A DNA stretch of 64,000 nucleotides from NCBI GenBank assembly GCA_903231505.1, contig CAFBRK010000155.1:53963-117962 (forward strand), in the 5' to 3' direction. This DNA is from Olavius algarvensis associated proteobacterium Delta 3 (GTDB taxonomy: Bacteria > Desulfobacterota > Desulfobacteria > Desulfobacterales > CAFBRK01). Below, piece by piece: positions 15,001 to 21,781 of the stretch. A program made the position numbers and the translations under genes. The notes under the pieces are model-generated. The model made no database searches. It worked only from the letters and a program-made list of their open reading frames with translations, and was not told the origin of the DNA. The stretch's first letter is position 1. Every line of letters starts with the position of its first letter.

Positions 15001-18000
15001 CCGGCGCCGGGCATTTACAGGATTGTCGTGGAAGTTAACGATGCTGATTCAGAGGAGCTGTTTACGGTATCCGTCCTGGAAATACCCGTATACGGAGCTT
15101 TGTTCGAAACGAGCACTGGGCAGATCGATATTGAGACAAACGAGTCCGAGTTCGACATCTACTTTGACACCTTTGAATGGGGCGGCAGTACAGGGGTTTC
15201 ATCCATCAATGCTTCCATGGAGCCTCTTGCCAACGAAAGCGGAGATCCTTTGGATATTGCCGATGTTGAGATAGACATCCCTGAAACCGAACTGCAGGCG
15301 GGAGGATCGGCCGAAATCGCTGTCCACATGGTACTGGGCGACTTGATCGAGGACGGAATCTATTCCGGCAATATTTTGGTGAGCGGTATCGATAACCGCA
15401 ACGGGTTGGCGGTCACACAACCGATACATTTGTCGGTTCGGATTGATCGGCAGGGTCCGGACGCACCTCAGCTGATTGGACCATCTCAGCCGGCAGAAGT
15501 CTTGCCGATCGCATTAACTGGAGCCGCGGAGCCAAACGCCAAGATTGAGTTCTTCCTTGACGATGAATACGCGGGCGAGGTCGAGGCGGATGAACTTGGA
15601 GAGTTTTTATTCGACGGGCTGTTAGTCGGCCTTGGTGATCATGTCGTTCAAGCACGTGCTATCGACCGGCTGGGTAATGCCAGCGAATTATCTGCACCGA
15701 TAACCGTTATTTCAAATGTGGACCCATTCAGTCCACTAACTGAGATCTTTTTATCCGGAGAAGAGGGGGACAATGGCTGGTTCACTTCTGAAGTGAATCT
15801 GGAACTGACAGCTGAAGATATCGGCGGGTCGGGGGTCCAGAAAACCGAAATCGCTATCGACGAAGGTGAGTGGGCAGAATACACCGGGCCGGTGATGATT
15901 GCCACCGAAGGCATTGCCAAGGTCAGTTTCCGCTCAACAGACAATGCCGGAAACGAGGAAATTACCAGAAGCATTTACGTAAATATCGACACACTGACAC
16001 CGGAAAGCAGCGTCAACCCTTTGCCGGATATGATCGAAGATACGACGGAGTTTACCGTTTCATGGGACGGATCGGATACACCCGGCGGTTCGGAATTGGC
16101 AAGCTACGACATTTACGTGTCAACCGACAACGACCCTTATGAACTGTGGCTGGAAGTAACAACCGACACCACTGCTATTTTTACCGGTGAAAGGGGTCAT
16201 ACGTATTCGTTCTACTCCAAGGCCCGCGACAATGCCGGCAACGTGGAAGCGGCACCTTCCGAACCGGACGCGATGACCGAAATTCCCGGTCGACCACCCG
16301 AGTTCGATCTCGGACCGGACGCCGTGATCGATGAAGGAGAAACCTTCAGCCGAGATGGTTCATTCGAGGATCCGGACACTGTTGACAATTGGACAGGCAC
16401 CGCGGACTTCGGAGATGGCTCTGGAGAACAACCGCTTCTGCTTGATGAGAAGAACTTCCAGCTCGGCCATGTGTATGCAGACGACGGCGAATATGTCGTT
16501 ACGGTGACAATCACTGACAGCTATGAAAAAAGCCGGACAGAACTCCTCACGGTTACGGTGAACAATGTACCGCCCGTTGCAGCAGACGACGATTTTGCAA
16601 CGGACGAGGACACATCCCTTTCAGTTGATGTCTCTGATCTGCTGGCCAATGATAGTGACGCCGGGAGCGATGTGCTCACAGTGAGTGGGGTCGGCGACCC
16701 GGCTAACGGGACAGTGGTTCTCGAGGCCGATGGAAGCGTTCTTTTTACCCCGGATGAAAACTTCAACGGCAGCGGCAGCTTTACCTACCAGATCAGTGAC
16801 GGCGACGGCGGCACGGATACCGCATCGGTCTCTGTAACGGTGCACCCGATCAATGACACGCCGACCAATCCCTTCGGAATTGCCGACATTGAAGTGAACG
16901 AGGATATCGCAAATCTCGTATTTGATCTTCGTTTTCTCTTCGATGACATCGAAGATGACCCTGCCGACCTGGTCCGCAGTGTTTCAAATGTTTCGAATCC
17001 GGATCTGTTTAATCTAATCGCCATCGACAACACGGAAGACGACCTGACGCTGAGTCTTGCCGCGAATATATCCGGCGACAGCACAATAACAGTGAGAGCG
17101 ATCGACACGGAGGGAGCCTTCGTAGAGACGAGGTTTACGGTGACGGCGCTGAACCTGCCCCCGGTGGTCGAAGCGGACAGTGCTTCACTTACGGTTCCTG
17201 AAGGCAGCATCATCGGAAACACTGGCACCTTCTCCGACCCGGGAGCAGACGATGTGACGATAACCGCTTCGATTGGTGATTTGACCGAAAACGGTGACGG
17301 TACATGGAGTTGGTCGTTCGGCACAGAAGACGGTCCGGATCAGTCCCAGACGGTGACGGTCACCGCCGCCGACAGTGAAGGGGCGGCATCGAGCACCACC
17401 TTCGATCTGACCGTCGACAATGTTGTTCCGGCTATAGTTGCGACCAATGCTTCGGTGACGGTAGAGGAAGGCGAAACCGCCACCAACAGCGGCACGTTCT
17501 CGGATCCGGGTGAAGATACGCTTACGCTTGCAGCCTCGATCGGAGCGGTGATCGACAACAAAGACGGCACTTGGAGCTGGACGTTTGATACCGCCGACGG
17601 CCCGGATCAGAGCCAGACGGTGACGATCACCGCCACCGACAGTGATGGGGCTGAGACGAGCACCACCTTCGAGCTGACCGTCGATAATGTGGCGCCGACG
17701 GTTGCAGCAGATTCTGATGCAGTCATTGTAAATGAGAGCGCTATGGCTGCCAGAACCGGCACTTTCTCGGACCCGGGTGCAGACACCGTGAGCCTGTCAG
17801 CTTCCATCGGCACGATCAACCAGGGCGACGGCACCTGGAACTGGACGTTTAATACCACCGACGGCCCGGACGACAGCCAGACGGTGACGATTACCGCCAC
17901 CGACAGTGACGGCGCGTGGGCAAGCATCGACTTCAATCTGGTGGTAGAAAATGTCGCTCCGACCGTGAGGGCAGATCATCCTTTGGTGACGCTGCCGGAA

Positions 18001-21000
18001 GGCAGCATCGCTGGAAACACCGGCATTTTCGGAGATCCGGGCGCCGATATCGTCTCTATCTCTGCTTCGGTTGGCACGGTAACCTGGAACGACGGTAAGA
18101 GCACTTGGGGCTGGTTGTTTTTTACAGCGGACGGCCCTGATGAGAGCCAGTCGGTGATCATCACGGCGACCGACAGCGATGGTGAGGCGTCGAGCACCAC
18201 CTTCCAGCTGACCGTCGACAATGTTGCTCCGGATGTAGCAGCGAACAATGCTTCGGTAACTGTTTACGAAGGCCAAACCGCCACCAACAGCGGCATGTTC
18301 TCGGATCCGGGTGAAGATACGCTTACGCTTGCAGCCTCGATCGGAGCCGTGATCGACAACAACGACGGCACCTGGAGCTGGACGTTTGATACCGCCGACG
18401 GTCCGGATCAGTCCCAGACTGTGACTATTACCGCCACCGACAGTGACGGTGCAGCCACGAGCACAACCTTCGAGCTGACCGTTGACAATGTTGCTCCGGA
18501 AGTGGCCGCAAACACTAATTCGGTGACTGTGGATGAAAGCGACACGGCCATAAATACCGGCACCTTCTCGGATCCGGGTGCGGATGTTGTCACTATCACC
18601 GCTTCTATCGGAACGATTACCCAGGGCGACGGCACCTGGAGCTGGACATTCGATACGGAAGACGGTCCGGATCAGAGCCAGACGGTGACGATCACCGCTA
18701 TCGACAGTGACGGAGCGGCGTCGAGCACCACGTTTGAACTTGTAGTAGAAAATGTTGCACCCGACGTGGCGGCCGATTGGAGTGTGGTAACGGTAGAGGA
18801 GGGCATCACAGCCGAGAACACCGGCACCTATTCGGATATGGGCGAAGATGCCGTCAGCCTGTCGGCTACGATCGGCGAGGTCATTACCAGCGCCGATGGA
18901 ACGTGGAGCTGGTCATTCGAGACATCAGATGGCCCGGATGAGTCCCAGGTCATAACGATCACGGCGACAGACAGCGATGGTGCAGCCACGAGTACAACGT
19001 TCGAACTGATTGTCGACAATGTGGCACCGACGGTTGCAGCAGATTCTGATGCAGTCATTGTGAATGAGAGCGTTACGGCTGCCAACACCGGCACTTTCTC
19101 GGATCCAGGTGCGGACACCGTGAGCCTGTCAGCTTCCGTCGGCGTTGTGAACGATGATGGCAACGGCACCTGGAGCTGGACGTTTGATACGGAAGACGGC
19201 CCGGACGACAGCCAGACGGTGACGATCACCACCACCGACAGCGACGGTGCGGCAACGAGCACCACATTCGATTTGACAGTCAAGAATGTGGCACCGACGG
19301 TTGCAGCAGATTCTGATGCAGTCACTGTGGATGAAGGTGAGACGGCCATAAATACCGGCAACTTCTCGGATCCGGGTGTCGATGCGATCAGTCTGTCGGC
19401 TTCATTGGGTACTGTAACCGATACTGGCAACGGCACCTGGAGCTGGTTATTTGATACCGCTGACGGACCTGATCAGACTCAGACGGTGACCATAACGGCC
19501 ACAGACAGCGATGGTGCCGAGTCGACTGCGGCGTTCGAGCTGACCGTCGACAACGTAGCGCCGAGTGTCTCAGCAGACAATGCTTTGGTAATGGTGGATG
19601 AAGCTGAATCCGCAATGAACAGCGGCACGTTCTCAGATCCTGGTGAAGACATCGTGACCATCACTGCTTCGATCGGCACGATCTCCCAGAATAACGGCAC
19701 TTGGAGCTGGTCATTCGAGACATCAGATGGCCCGGATGACAGTCAGTTGGTGACCGTCACGGCGACAGACAGCGAGGGTGCGGTCGCAAGCACGGCGTTC
19801 GACTTGACAGTCAACAATGTGGCGCCGACGGTTGCAGCAGATTCTGATGAAGTTACTGTGGATGAAGGCGACACGGCCGAAAATACCGGCACCTTCTCGG
19901 ATCCGGGTGTTGATACGGTCACCGTCACTGCTTCTATCGGCACGATCTCCCAGGGTGCCGGCACCTGGAGCTGGTCGTTTGCGACCACTGACGGACCTGA
20001 TGAGTCACAGACCGTGGAAATCACCGCCATCGACAGCGATGGTGCGGAAAACTCCATTGTGTTTGACCTTGACGTTCTCAACGTGGCACCTGTTCTTGAG
20101 ATCAGCGGGGATTTGGAAGTGGATGTCGGCACCCCGTATCGTTTACGTCTGGTTTCGAACGATCCTGGGGAAGACACGATCACCCAGTGGACCATCGACT
20201 GGGGTGATGGAACGGCCAGTACCGTACCCGGATACCAGGTGGAAACAACGCATGTATTCAATGAGGGCCCCACTGAACACACCATTACGGCGACGGCACT
20301 CGATGAAGACGGTACCTTCATGGCCAATACCATCGATGTCAGCGTGACCGAAAGTGCGGCACCGGTGATGACCGAAATGTATCTGCTTCCGCCGGTGGTG
20401 GCTGAAGAGGAACCGGTCGTACTCCATGCTGCGTTCGAAGGTTTTAACGATGATTCGGTTGTCCACGCTACGATCGACTGGGGCGACGGCACGGTGGACG
20501 AAATAAAAGGCTTGCAGAGTTCAGATCATTTCGAAATCAGCCACATATTCGCAGAAGGATCGTTGCACGACATCCAGGTAACCGTTTCCGATGCAGACGG
20601 CAGGGCCATCGAAGGGACGGTAACGGCTGTGGTGACCGGTGTTGGAGTAGCTGAGGGCGTGCTTTACGTTGCAGGCTCGACCGGTGGCGATAACATCGTG
20701 GTGAACCGAACCGAAGACGGCAGCATCGAGATTCAGGCCGACTTTCTTTCCGGGGCACAGTTGTTTGATGCGGCTCTCATCGAACACATTCATATCGTCC
20801 TCGGGGACGGCGACGATACGGTCGAGATTTCCGATGACATCACCCTGTCGATATCCATGGATGGCGGCGCCGGAAATGATCTGCTCATAGCCGGCGGCGG
20901 GGCGGCGCAATTGAATGGCGGTGAAGGAAACGACACCATCATCGGCAGTACAGCGGACGATGAGATCCATGGCGGTGACGGTCGCGATCTGATCATCGGA

Positions 21001-21438
21001 CGAGACGGCAATGACCTGTTACATGGCGGCGCCGACAGCGATCTGATCATCGGGTCGGCCGGAAACGATGTCATCGATGGCGGCACCGGAAACGATGTCC
21101 TGCTCGGTCTCAGGGGTGATGATGAAATCTGGGGCGGGGATGGTGCCGATTGGCTCTCAGGCGGTCAGGGGAGTGATCTGTTGGACGGCGGCAAGGGGGA
21201 TGACAGACTTATCGGCGGAAGCGGCGACGACGAAATCCTCGGAGGAGAGGGCAACGACTGGGCCTTCGGCTGCGGCGGGGATGATATTCTTTCCGGAGGT
21301 ATGGGAAACGACATTCTCTTTGGCGGTTCCGGAAATGATGAACTGACAGGTGATGACGGTAGAGATCTTCTTTTTGGCGGATCCGGAAAAGATTCCTTGG
21401 ACGGCGGCGCCGGCTGTGACCTGTTAATTGATTGGTGA
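1..21438 (+). CDS. Giant modular RTX adhesin / surface protein (5' end outside window)
   Basis: The frame is open from base 1, so at least 7145 C-terminal residues are present and the true start lies upstream. Numbering residues from base 1, the order is: CARDB domains (about 8-335); alternating Ig-like and fibronectin III domains (345-905); CARDB, PKD, then four CARDB (925-1560); macroglobulin-like, NEW3-like and carboxypeptidase-regulatory-like segments (to about 2120); a second PKD plus CARDB series (2837-3370) and matching downstream segments; a helical region (about 4337-4787); a PPC-like domain (about 4905-5030); Ig, PKD and cadherin-like domains (5150-5700); eleven repeats of about 90 residues (5720-6695); two PKD-like domains; and RTX nonapeptides (GGxGxDxxx) to the C-terminus. 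C-terminal RTX repeats usually mean type I secretion and calcium-dependent folding. An adhesin or biofilm-matrix role is inferred. The transporter and any N-terminal anchor are not in the window. Confidence 0.93.
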   Translation, partial: VVDQIADVPASAFFGDAVGISWTVRNIGAIDADTPRSDRVWLSTDDILSTDDTLLAVETYPGSLPTGQTVSLSTSAVLPLSAAFQEGTYYLIVEADGLADQTETDDANNSLASQSINLILPPLPDLIVSDVVASPDPTTDGQTVTLSAELENIGLGDSAGGFIVRFDVDGIEIGRQTVDAALVSGAAYSVEQPWQVQAGSHTIRVLVDETDAVYESDELNNGLSIELADVPAADLTVVELTWNPQVITDSDTVTFTARVANAGAGTLRDVAVRFEVNGVFLETSSVSGGLAAGADTTVEASWAARPGDYTVTAIVDSGGEISESNEDNNSTSAALPTILDGTPPTFLSVAPWHGGKVHAASWLQSTASDNVGVVIYRFEVSQDGSNWTLIGESASGGMAWDTTGLADGDTMVRFTAADAAGNTAVQTETYVVDNTAPSPVQLSAEPAEFSVVLNWSESGATDFGYYLIYRSLSADSGFARINGAMITETFTDRTVSPGVTYWYKVTVVDHVLNESGFSNAASAVPDDDSTPPDITRLLPMDSARAPDMLHLDVSATDNVAVTRIVFEYSSDGDTWLEMASGAASTLDWDVSGIDDGDYLVRVTAADALDNETSIIQSYTIDHTGPESPSAPRVTPGEVLLVVAWDPVLSADFHHYELSRSTDGGAYAVVLASTTSTVYMDRDVIPGVANSYRVVAVDDLGNRSTPSDPTSDVPLADVTPPLLQSMSPAEGRRLTGKVPLAATAADNVRIEGFVFEAAPAGTDDWVVIGEDSTPVKTSTSLWRGEGTWDTDSRVQGEYRLRVSVVDSGGNSDSLEQTIIVDHTPPEAPLAPVVVNPRSGGRLSLSWTAVPAIDVDGYYIYRSDTAGAGYAQVATSHTLQYADRGLVNGQSYYYVVSAVDTAGNISPHSAETSGTPTAESDLALGEIEFTPDSPVLGREATIQVTILNNGPATATVGVGFYLGGGASGTLISVDTVTVRDGSSASANCLWVPKTGGVQPIEVRIEGSSAIDTTPDNNVASTQAIVNIAPVAEAGADKQGDWNSEISFNGTGSQDVDGLITGYLWDFGDGTTEAHGVTSHIYLAPGTYTATLTVTDNRGAASQDTCTVLVDDTRADVIIADLSWTPVDPQERDTVTITATVLNQGNGPTLFGFFTTFYIDGVYAGYQRVNDLLDIGASLDVIFEWTATKGLHSLEVVADDIQNNVVEINEANNSAGTALTLQQIYFPDLTISELACDVSDLPLSSEKQLVATATVYNSGTADAFDFWVSLYQDNELVARQRIHELLVGATRDVTFQFQPTEGNHDLHASADDPVSQVLESDETNNGRGLAISELTLAYPDLTIEAIRVLPAETTLSDGTSFDISADIRNSGDVDTEHTFKVSFYLDGDYVGDREIRYLPAGAVQTVAFQTRATSGIHVAEVIVDQTGVIAETEEDNNSADFDIPEITMIYPDLIVSDVQWVPTNVTYGKPVDFTCTVSNTTVVSTLDTFAFALYVDDIRIAVQELPRLSGHSSHTFVLNWRADVDPEVAHTVTAVIDTLDEIVEEDEANNTQVIADGTFNVADSFAVELEALNAGLDDFGMRFYLSSMVAEFVSTVSRGSAGNIPVGPEDFIESRITVIKAGGISINAQGEPVQEPDEVILDAQPMSFSVSDRTFRTSLDLINYGTGNYTVTVEAGDGVDSGSAFLTMTVIEEAIFTLTTDKEVYFRGDEVHITGTVTTLDGNYLSLQTVMIMISEGGGGLYPELSLARKFFDSETRTFETRTDPFGNIDFTFRPNWGDAGLFSADALVTTRVLGNAGHSEFTILAAEINPSKLHVTTSTNSSFAHVYTVSNIGDDPLTGVELSILDEDPGDNVTAALTHEVGETLEPGEKAPVTLTVTIPEDAPNKVAFWIILNTAEGYQESARIRFTLLPAQPLPHIEPVEVKIGLNPGSSHTETITLTNGGMGTMTDITLVPPDILPWVTLGALPVNELAPGESTPFQIHISAPESLQLGMYSDLITVTDGNVEAHMRLTVEVSSATRGSVSFVVGNDAGQRVDSAEIRLVSREAFTALYGVGQTSTYHNIFYAKSNELGFVNFEDIPVGIYDYSVSAGSHEKVQGEVRVMPQSDAQVVAIELVAAPLTYSWTVTPIIIEDTYDITLSMTYSVEIPKPQFVFLPPWVSVPHELDTDLYDQIMVVNPSLIELHDVTVEVIGADGIKVSSLGQIGTMAPQSSSVLGLHIEPGAYDHLDGRNTFLKVTGTYVVFDPLTLEPLEEETEVKGKIPLVNPEPFTVKAEWEGNIFFLNGTGKLPGFSLSSLPEEKATEVVRLEIPQEATLEREGFDAQLELTNGLTQELVGLSISPRVTDENGLDVTDRFYIVPPELEGISAVDGTSSLGALSTLSSNWILIPGEGLGGSSLDGQSYWVKAVLSYYVDGRLRELQTNSVEITVHPQPKLYLHYYTPRDVLADEPFKLGLLVENEGDGMARNLKIDSGQPEIVENLSGLKLDVDIVGSSFGSTSGDIVRLVLGDILPHSAVNGYWIMMTSLDGTVEEFSAEFSHRAYKGIDINPLILDVSTEIIEHDYLFADAQDPNNCFSLIDRDDDGFPDYLINLTTGLRLPVLIPDNATVTKPATDIDRTLELQLADTAGYVCVILPDPLPGVNLRSITRTGETETTLSGNNYWKANGNVYFVDEVGFVDEYGQRQPESVSYMLDFRAALEVAAVDCVPVEFNILYSSEVPDYIRYNANLNQPQGDSLLTTWELNEPIFYIDIPPTEGQKAAIGITIQNNGVIEEGGLLDVYMTAPGGDPILLETIEIDPLRAFRSHQVIVAWTPENGGMHTLTASLRNDSPVNQYELNVYVNEKPFADAGADFFSQVSAPTTFDGSRSEDADGYIQSLLWDFGDGIWGGGMGPTHVYEHSSTYRVHVIIEDDVGAMSEDVMQVTINEIRPDLLVELITVAPDTPQEGETVSVIATIRNIGVTAVTDNFHTGFYVDGAYQAIETVSQGIGIGQSVDVPFTWAATTGNHLLTVTADDMTDRIDEADEGNNRHTIALYPDQIYFPDLVPESISLSAAPEDTVIWGDPVDIVAAVRNTGTIDAGAFRINFYVDGRYVGHDIVDGLAHEDGLNLTTASLAWVPTAGDHQFEIRVDDPFSHVLELDESNNQYSETLSSPTLVYADLVSADLVVWPIDGEVQHGEPLIVYATVKNDSAVDIPTSIPVALEANERQVAVDTIDGLTAGEEKIFRFTWLPAAGAYRLVVTADSDDSIPEADEENNDTPATDIALNILYPDLLVEEVSVIGEVQLGNDVVIMIKVSNDGNGDAGNAFNSRLLVNGELIGVERMSQNLLAGTYDYWFFDWQVRSADPAQFTARVIVDANEEIEEANEGNNSLSQSFEIQESYIIDFQSGKAVYLDSEDITLTVAVSDSISGGVVWPGEVSVDLSIFDDTGTLVLNSDAFVFENGQFNFLFAAGSLSPGIYSASVSVSGPLQTQSAVLPIQVAEDFEVVVTTDQTSYAVASPIEISGHIEKLDGTPMEDLAVDIAIDDGVSWRVFTTQTLPDGSYQHTFVPSAREGGVYHVTVETTVASLSRQASVDFTIDGLFIELPSRFIDMSANDSNEIRAVVQNVGTEAVENPAVVVTPNGAYSEITVTVEDLLLPVTLSPGESAEVIIRFNVGDYSGEAEFSIIGNWNIGTDGHQTAGMVTLNVTPAAPQLDVDITSIGIGLTPGRSADKLLTISNTGRAELTSLAISDPSLPWIQVIRSDRTSLAPDESMTVIFRISPSSEAGTGTYTDSMVISSSGGLVRITIDVTITTHALTDLLLQVTNDLEFVVADAEIVLWRIDTEFEEGVGETIADRSRYMTGYTDNDGRLFLEHVLAGTYGYSVNAEYHDGLTAALVVDPGMVQTETTILSFKPLEISLRQDEATDPLDLGQAQIGVVMAPSPGASMLTDRPGAEFLVLRSGEHLSERLTYLDAGSSRKFRDNMRFSINNLSDQDIENVSLILEGDIGSYLKLYSRDFDIIPQNGSAIVNFAINSGALLASEDLIVDGSIWISTAGQEHFIKFPIRIRVAEFEDLHKGEPYRYVPYSGPWPTGPILYGEDFINTWFENAHLSSAQPTGHSLDNVRLSQDIVMEGEAFHLELSLFNILPDREIQIEKTRVVITDSEGVDVSESFDISKLIQHGDTIVPLEEATGLWQIKPKYGLDLGGSQPEGKAYDITVEVVYGIEGQTATKEMSAQHIVVQPEPAFAARYLVESIGDGADKAVKINLNIENIGAGTARKITVGYPEIELPTSYYVTNPGPLEFFNIAPHEVVASSWELRFLGETPSVASIVSSLSAADLKVSGQVPQLSIDAPAKYEFVSSISIEEDLIPALDNLLEASEQKFQKEIEALGRIYSDMHKVIHTSKDIVEAELIAQVLRGATQIMINTTDVLLSLTTLARPIKTSKPITHPTELINSGKVFDTDDVYQIGVPYLETLAAQLLEKSEAFASLAINSVSLTSTLADLVFNGYVLTRDLKKYEQMLEGLFPFIENENATAADFEKYFRENLTYYRLKPYLLWDAVEGFDATPSKEQIFEMLDSVIQKGGDQLDAKNFLVELQTRVSDTKNLLGQVSDEANAVFPVDLLYNEIVNLTKLMQELGTGIGISEQERAKFPSYWYSVGDPNNWYPVFLQDWDFGTLSDHYIDFYQLDVLQWKTLRGHWELLASEFLIDAVMGPLSSLDIMMSSPLAPFFGLAMDVWMDAIWKTVTQAYQNAYADLRLIEHAFSKKMSEIMLRFLTTHQYESAGLWQMFSDIENHIDYIIEHNPIDPDVSVSVDSLNFSDIQVDEGQIFGAGMAEMVVTNDCDLSLKIKPFVRVTAGDKALKVFEGTEISVAPGETGISGVLLALPRTVLFGNAGYDAEIIFDAYDPVTLSREQIGPFHAHFNVGTEEDLIYLDQQIHSVPIGGKIGNEENFEKTIAVDSTANELKITMLHTDGADLDLHLYDPDNRHVGFSLSNGGDEILIPNSEFSGSDSARQIISVKLPAPGIYRIVVEVNDADSEELFTVSVLEIPVYGALFETSTGQIDIETNESEFDIYFDTFEWGGSTGVSSINASMEPLANESGDPLDIADVEIDIPETELQAGGSAEIAVHMVLGDLIEDGIYSGNILVSGIDNRNGLAVTQPIHLSVRIDRQGPDAPQLIGPSQPAEVLPIALTGAAEPNAKIEFFLDDEYAGEVEADELGEFLFDGLLVGLGDHVVQARAIDRLGNASELSAPITVISNVDPFSPLTEIFLSGEEGDNGWFTSEVNLELTAEDIGGSGVQKTEIAIDEGEWAEYTGPVMIATEGIAKVSFRSTDNAGNEEITRSIYVNIDTLTPESSVNPLPDMIEDTTEFTVSWDGSDTPGGSELASYDIYVSTDNDPYELWLEVTTDTTAIFTGERGHTYSFYSKARDNAGNVEAAPSEPDAMTEIPGRPPEFDLGPDAVIDEGETFSRDGSFEDPDTVDNWTGTADFGDGSGEQPLLLDEKNFQLGHVYADDGEYVVTVTITDSYEKSRTELLTVTVNNVPPVAADDDFATDEDTSLSVDVSDLLANDSDAGSDVLTVSGVGDPANGTVVLEADGSVLFTPDENFNGSGSFTYQISDGDGGTDTASVSVTVHPINDTPTNPFGIADIEVNEDIANLVFDLRFLFDDIEDDPADLVRSVSNVSNPDLFNLIAIDNTEDDLTLSLAANISGDSTITVRAIDTEGAFVETRFTVTALNLPPVVEADSASLTVPEGSIIGNTGTFSDPGADDVTITASIGDLTENGDGTWSWSFGTEDGPDQSQTVTVTAADSEGAASSTTFDLTVDNVVPAIVATNASVTVEEGETATNSGTFSDPGEDTLTLAASIGAVIDNKDGTWSWTFDTADGPDQSQTVTITATDSDGAETSTTFELTVDNVAPTVAADSDAVIVNESAMAARTGTFSDPGADTVSLSASIGTINQGDGTWNWTFNTTDGPDDSQTVTITATDSDGAWASIDFNLVVENVAPTVRADHPLVTLPEGSIAGNTGIFGDPGADIVSISASVGTVTWNDGKSTWGWLFFTADGPDESQSVIITATDSDGEASSTTFQLTVDNVAPDVAANNASVTVYEGQTATNSGMFSDPGEDTLTLAASIGAVIDNNDGTWSWTFDTADGPDQSQTVTITATDSDGAATSTTFELTVDNVAPEVAANTNSVTVDESDTAINTGTFSDPGADVVTITASIGTITQGDGTWSWTFDTEDGPDQSQTVTITAIDSDGAASSTTFELVVENVAPDVAADWSVVTVEEGITAENTGTYSDMGEDAVSLSATIGEVITSADGTWSWSFETSDGPDESQVITITATDSDGAATSTTFELIVDNVAPTVAADSDAVIVNESVTAANTGTFSDPGADTVSLSASVGVVNDDGNGTWSWTFDTEDGPDDSQTVTITTTDSDGAATSTTFDLTVKNVAPTVAADSDAVTVDEGETAINTGNFSDPGVDAISLSASLGTVTDTGNGTWSWLFDTADGPDQTQTVTITATDSDGAESTAAFELTVDNVAPSVSADNALVMVDEAESAMNSGTFSDPGEDIVTITASIGTISQNNGTWSWSFETSDGPDDSQLVTVTATDSEGAVASTAFDLTVNNVAPTVAADSDEVTVDEGDTAENTGTFSDPGVDTVTVTASIGTISQGAGTWSWSFATTDGPDESQTVEITAIDSDGAENSIVFDLDVLNVAPVLEISGDLEVDVGTPYRLRLVSNDPGEDTITQWTIDWGDGTASTVPGYQVETTHVFNEGPTEHTITATALDEDGTFMANTIDVSVTESAAPVMTEMYLLPPVVAEEEPVVLHAAFEGFNDDSVVHATIDWGDGTVDEIKGLQSSDHFEISHIFAEGSLHDIQVTVSDADGRAIEGTVTAVVTGVGVAEGVLYVAGSTGGDNIVVNRTEDGSIEIQADFLSGAQLFDAALIEHIHIVLGDGDDTVEISDDITLSISMDGGAGNDLLIAGGGAAQLNGGEGNDTIIGSTADDEIHGGDGRDLIIGRDGNDLLHGGADSDLIIGSAGNDVIDGGTGNDVLLGLRGDDEIWGGDGADWLSGGQGSDLLDGGKGDDRLIGGSGDDEILGGEGNDWAFGCGGDDILSGGMGNDILFGGSGNDELTGDDGRDLLFGGSGKDSLDGGAGCDLLIDW
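13010..14360 (+). other. Alpha-helical domain embedded in the giant adhesin
   Basis: About 450 residues inside the giant protein lack the Thr/Val/Asp-rich beta-sandwich texture of the flanks. They are rich in Leu, Glu, Lys, Tyr and Trp, and long stretches look amphipathic. The DNA is visibly more AT-rich around 13300-13700 than on either side. I do not recognise a family. It separates the CARDB-rich half from the PPC/Ig/RTX half. Confidence 0.6.
17158..20085 (+). repeat. Eleven tandem ~270-bp repeats coding ~90-residue Ig/cadherin-like modules
   Basis: Each unit encodes a module with the landmarks (N/S)(T/S)G.FSDPG, DGTW.W.F, DGP(D/E).SQ and T(A/T).DS(D/E)GA. Units 2 and 5, and units 3 and 8, are nearly identical at the nucleotide level over long stretches, which indicates recent recombination or gene conversion. 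Copy number is therefore likely to vary between strains. Confidence 0.9.
20830..21430 (+). repeat. RTX (hemolysin-type) calcium-binding nonapeptide repeats
   Basis: The last ~200 residues of the giant protein consist of GGxGxDxLx units (for example GGAGNDLLI, GGEGNDTII, GGSGNDELT). Such repeats bind calcium in beta-rolls and sit next to C-terminal type I secretion signals. Confidence 0.93.
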
Positions 21439-21781
21439 GCTGCTGTTATAATTTCCGGATAGTACAAAATCAAATTTTCTTTTTCCTTATACCCGCTGCC
21501 ATAAATATGTTCCTTTCAAGCATATCGGGTTTCTGTCAAGCGGGTATCGTTTTGGGAGATTCCGAATAGGGACATGTTCAGTATCGGGACCGCTATCGGC
21601 ATCGGAATCGAGACAGAATGGCCAACTTTGAAGTCGATACCGATCCCGAATCCGATACCGATTTCGATGATTCTGCAACGTTCAGTTGCGCGAACAATCC
21701 GCCAAATGGATACGAATCGTTGTCCACTTATATACGAGTCAGGCAAATTGATGCAACAGGGTGGGTAGGGGCTTCGTCGCC
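21439..21781. repeat. Convergent intergenic region with hexamer arrays
   Basis: This 343-bp gap lies between the giant gene and a convergent PilZ gene. It has a 9-bp inverted repeat (21489-21497 with 21539-21547). It also has two 6-bp periodic stretches: a TATCGG-like one at 21582-21617 and an ACCGAT-like one at 21633-21674. The second is roughly the reverse complement of the first, so the pair can fold into a long imperfect hairpin. No convincing gene is seen here. Confidence 0.6.
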
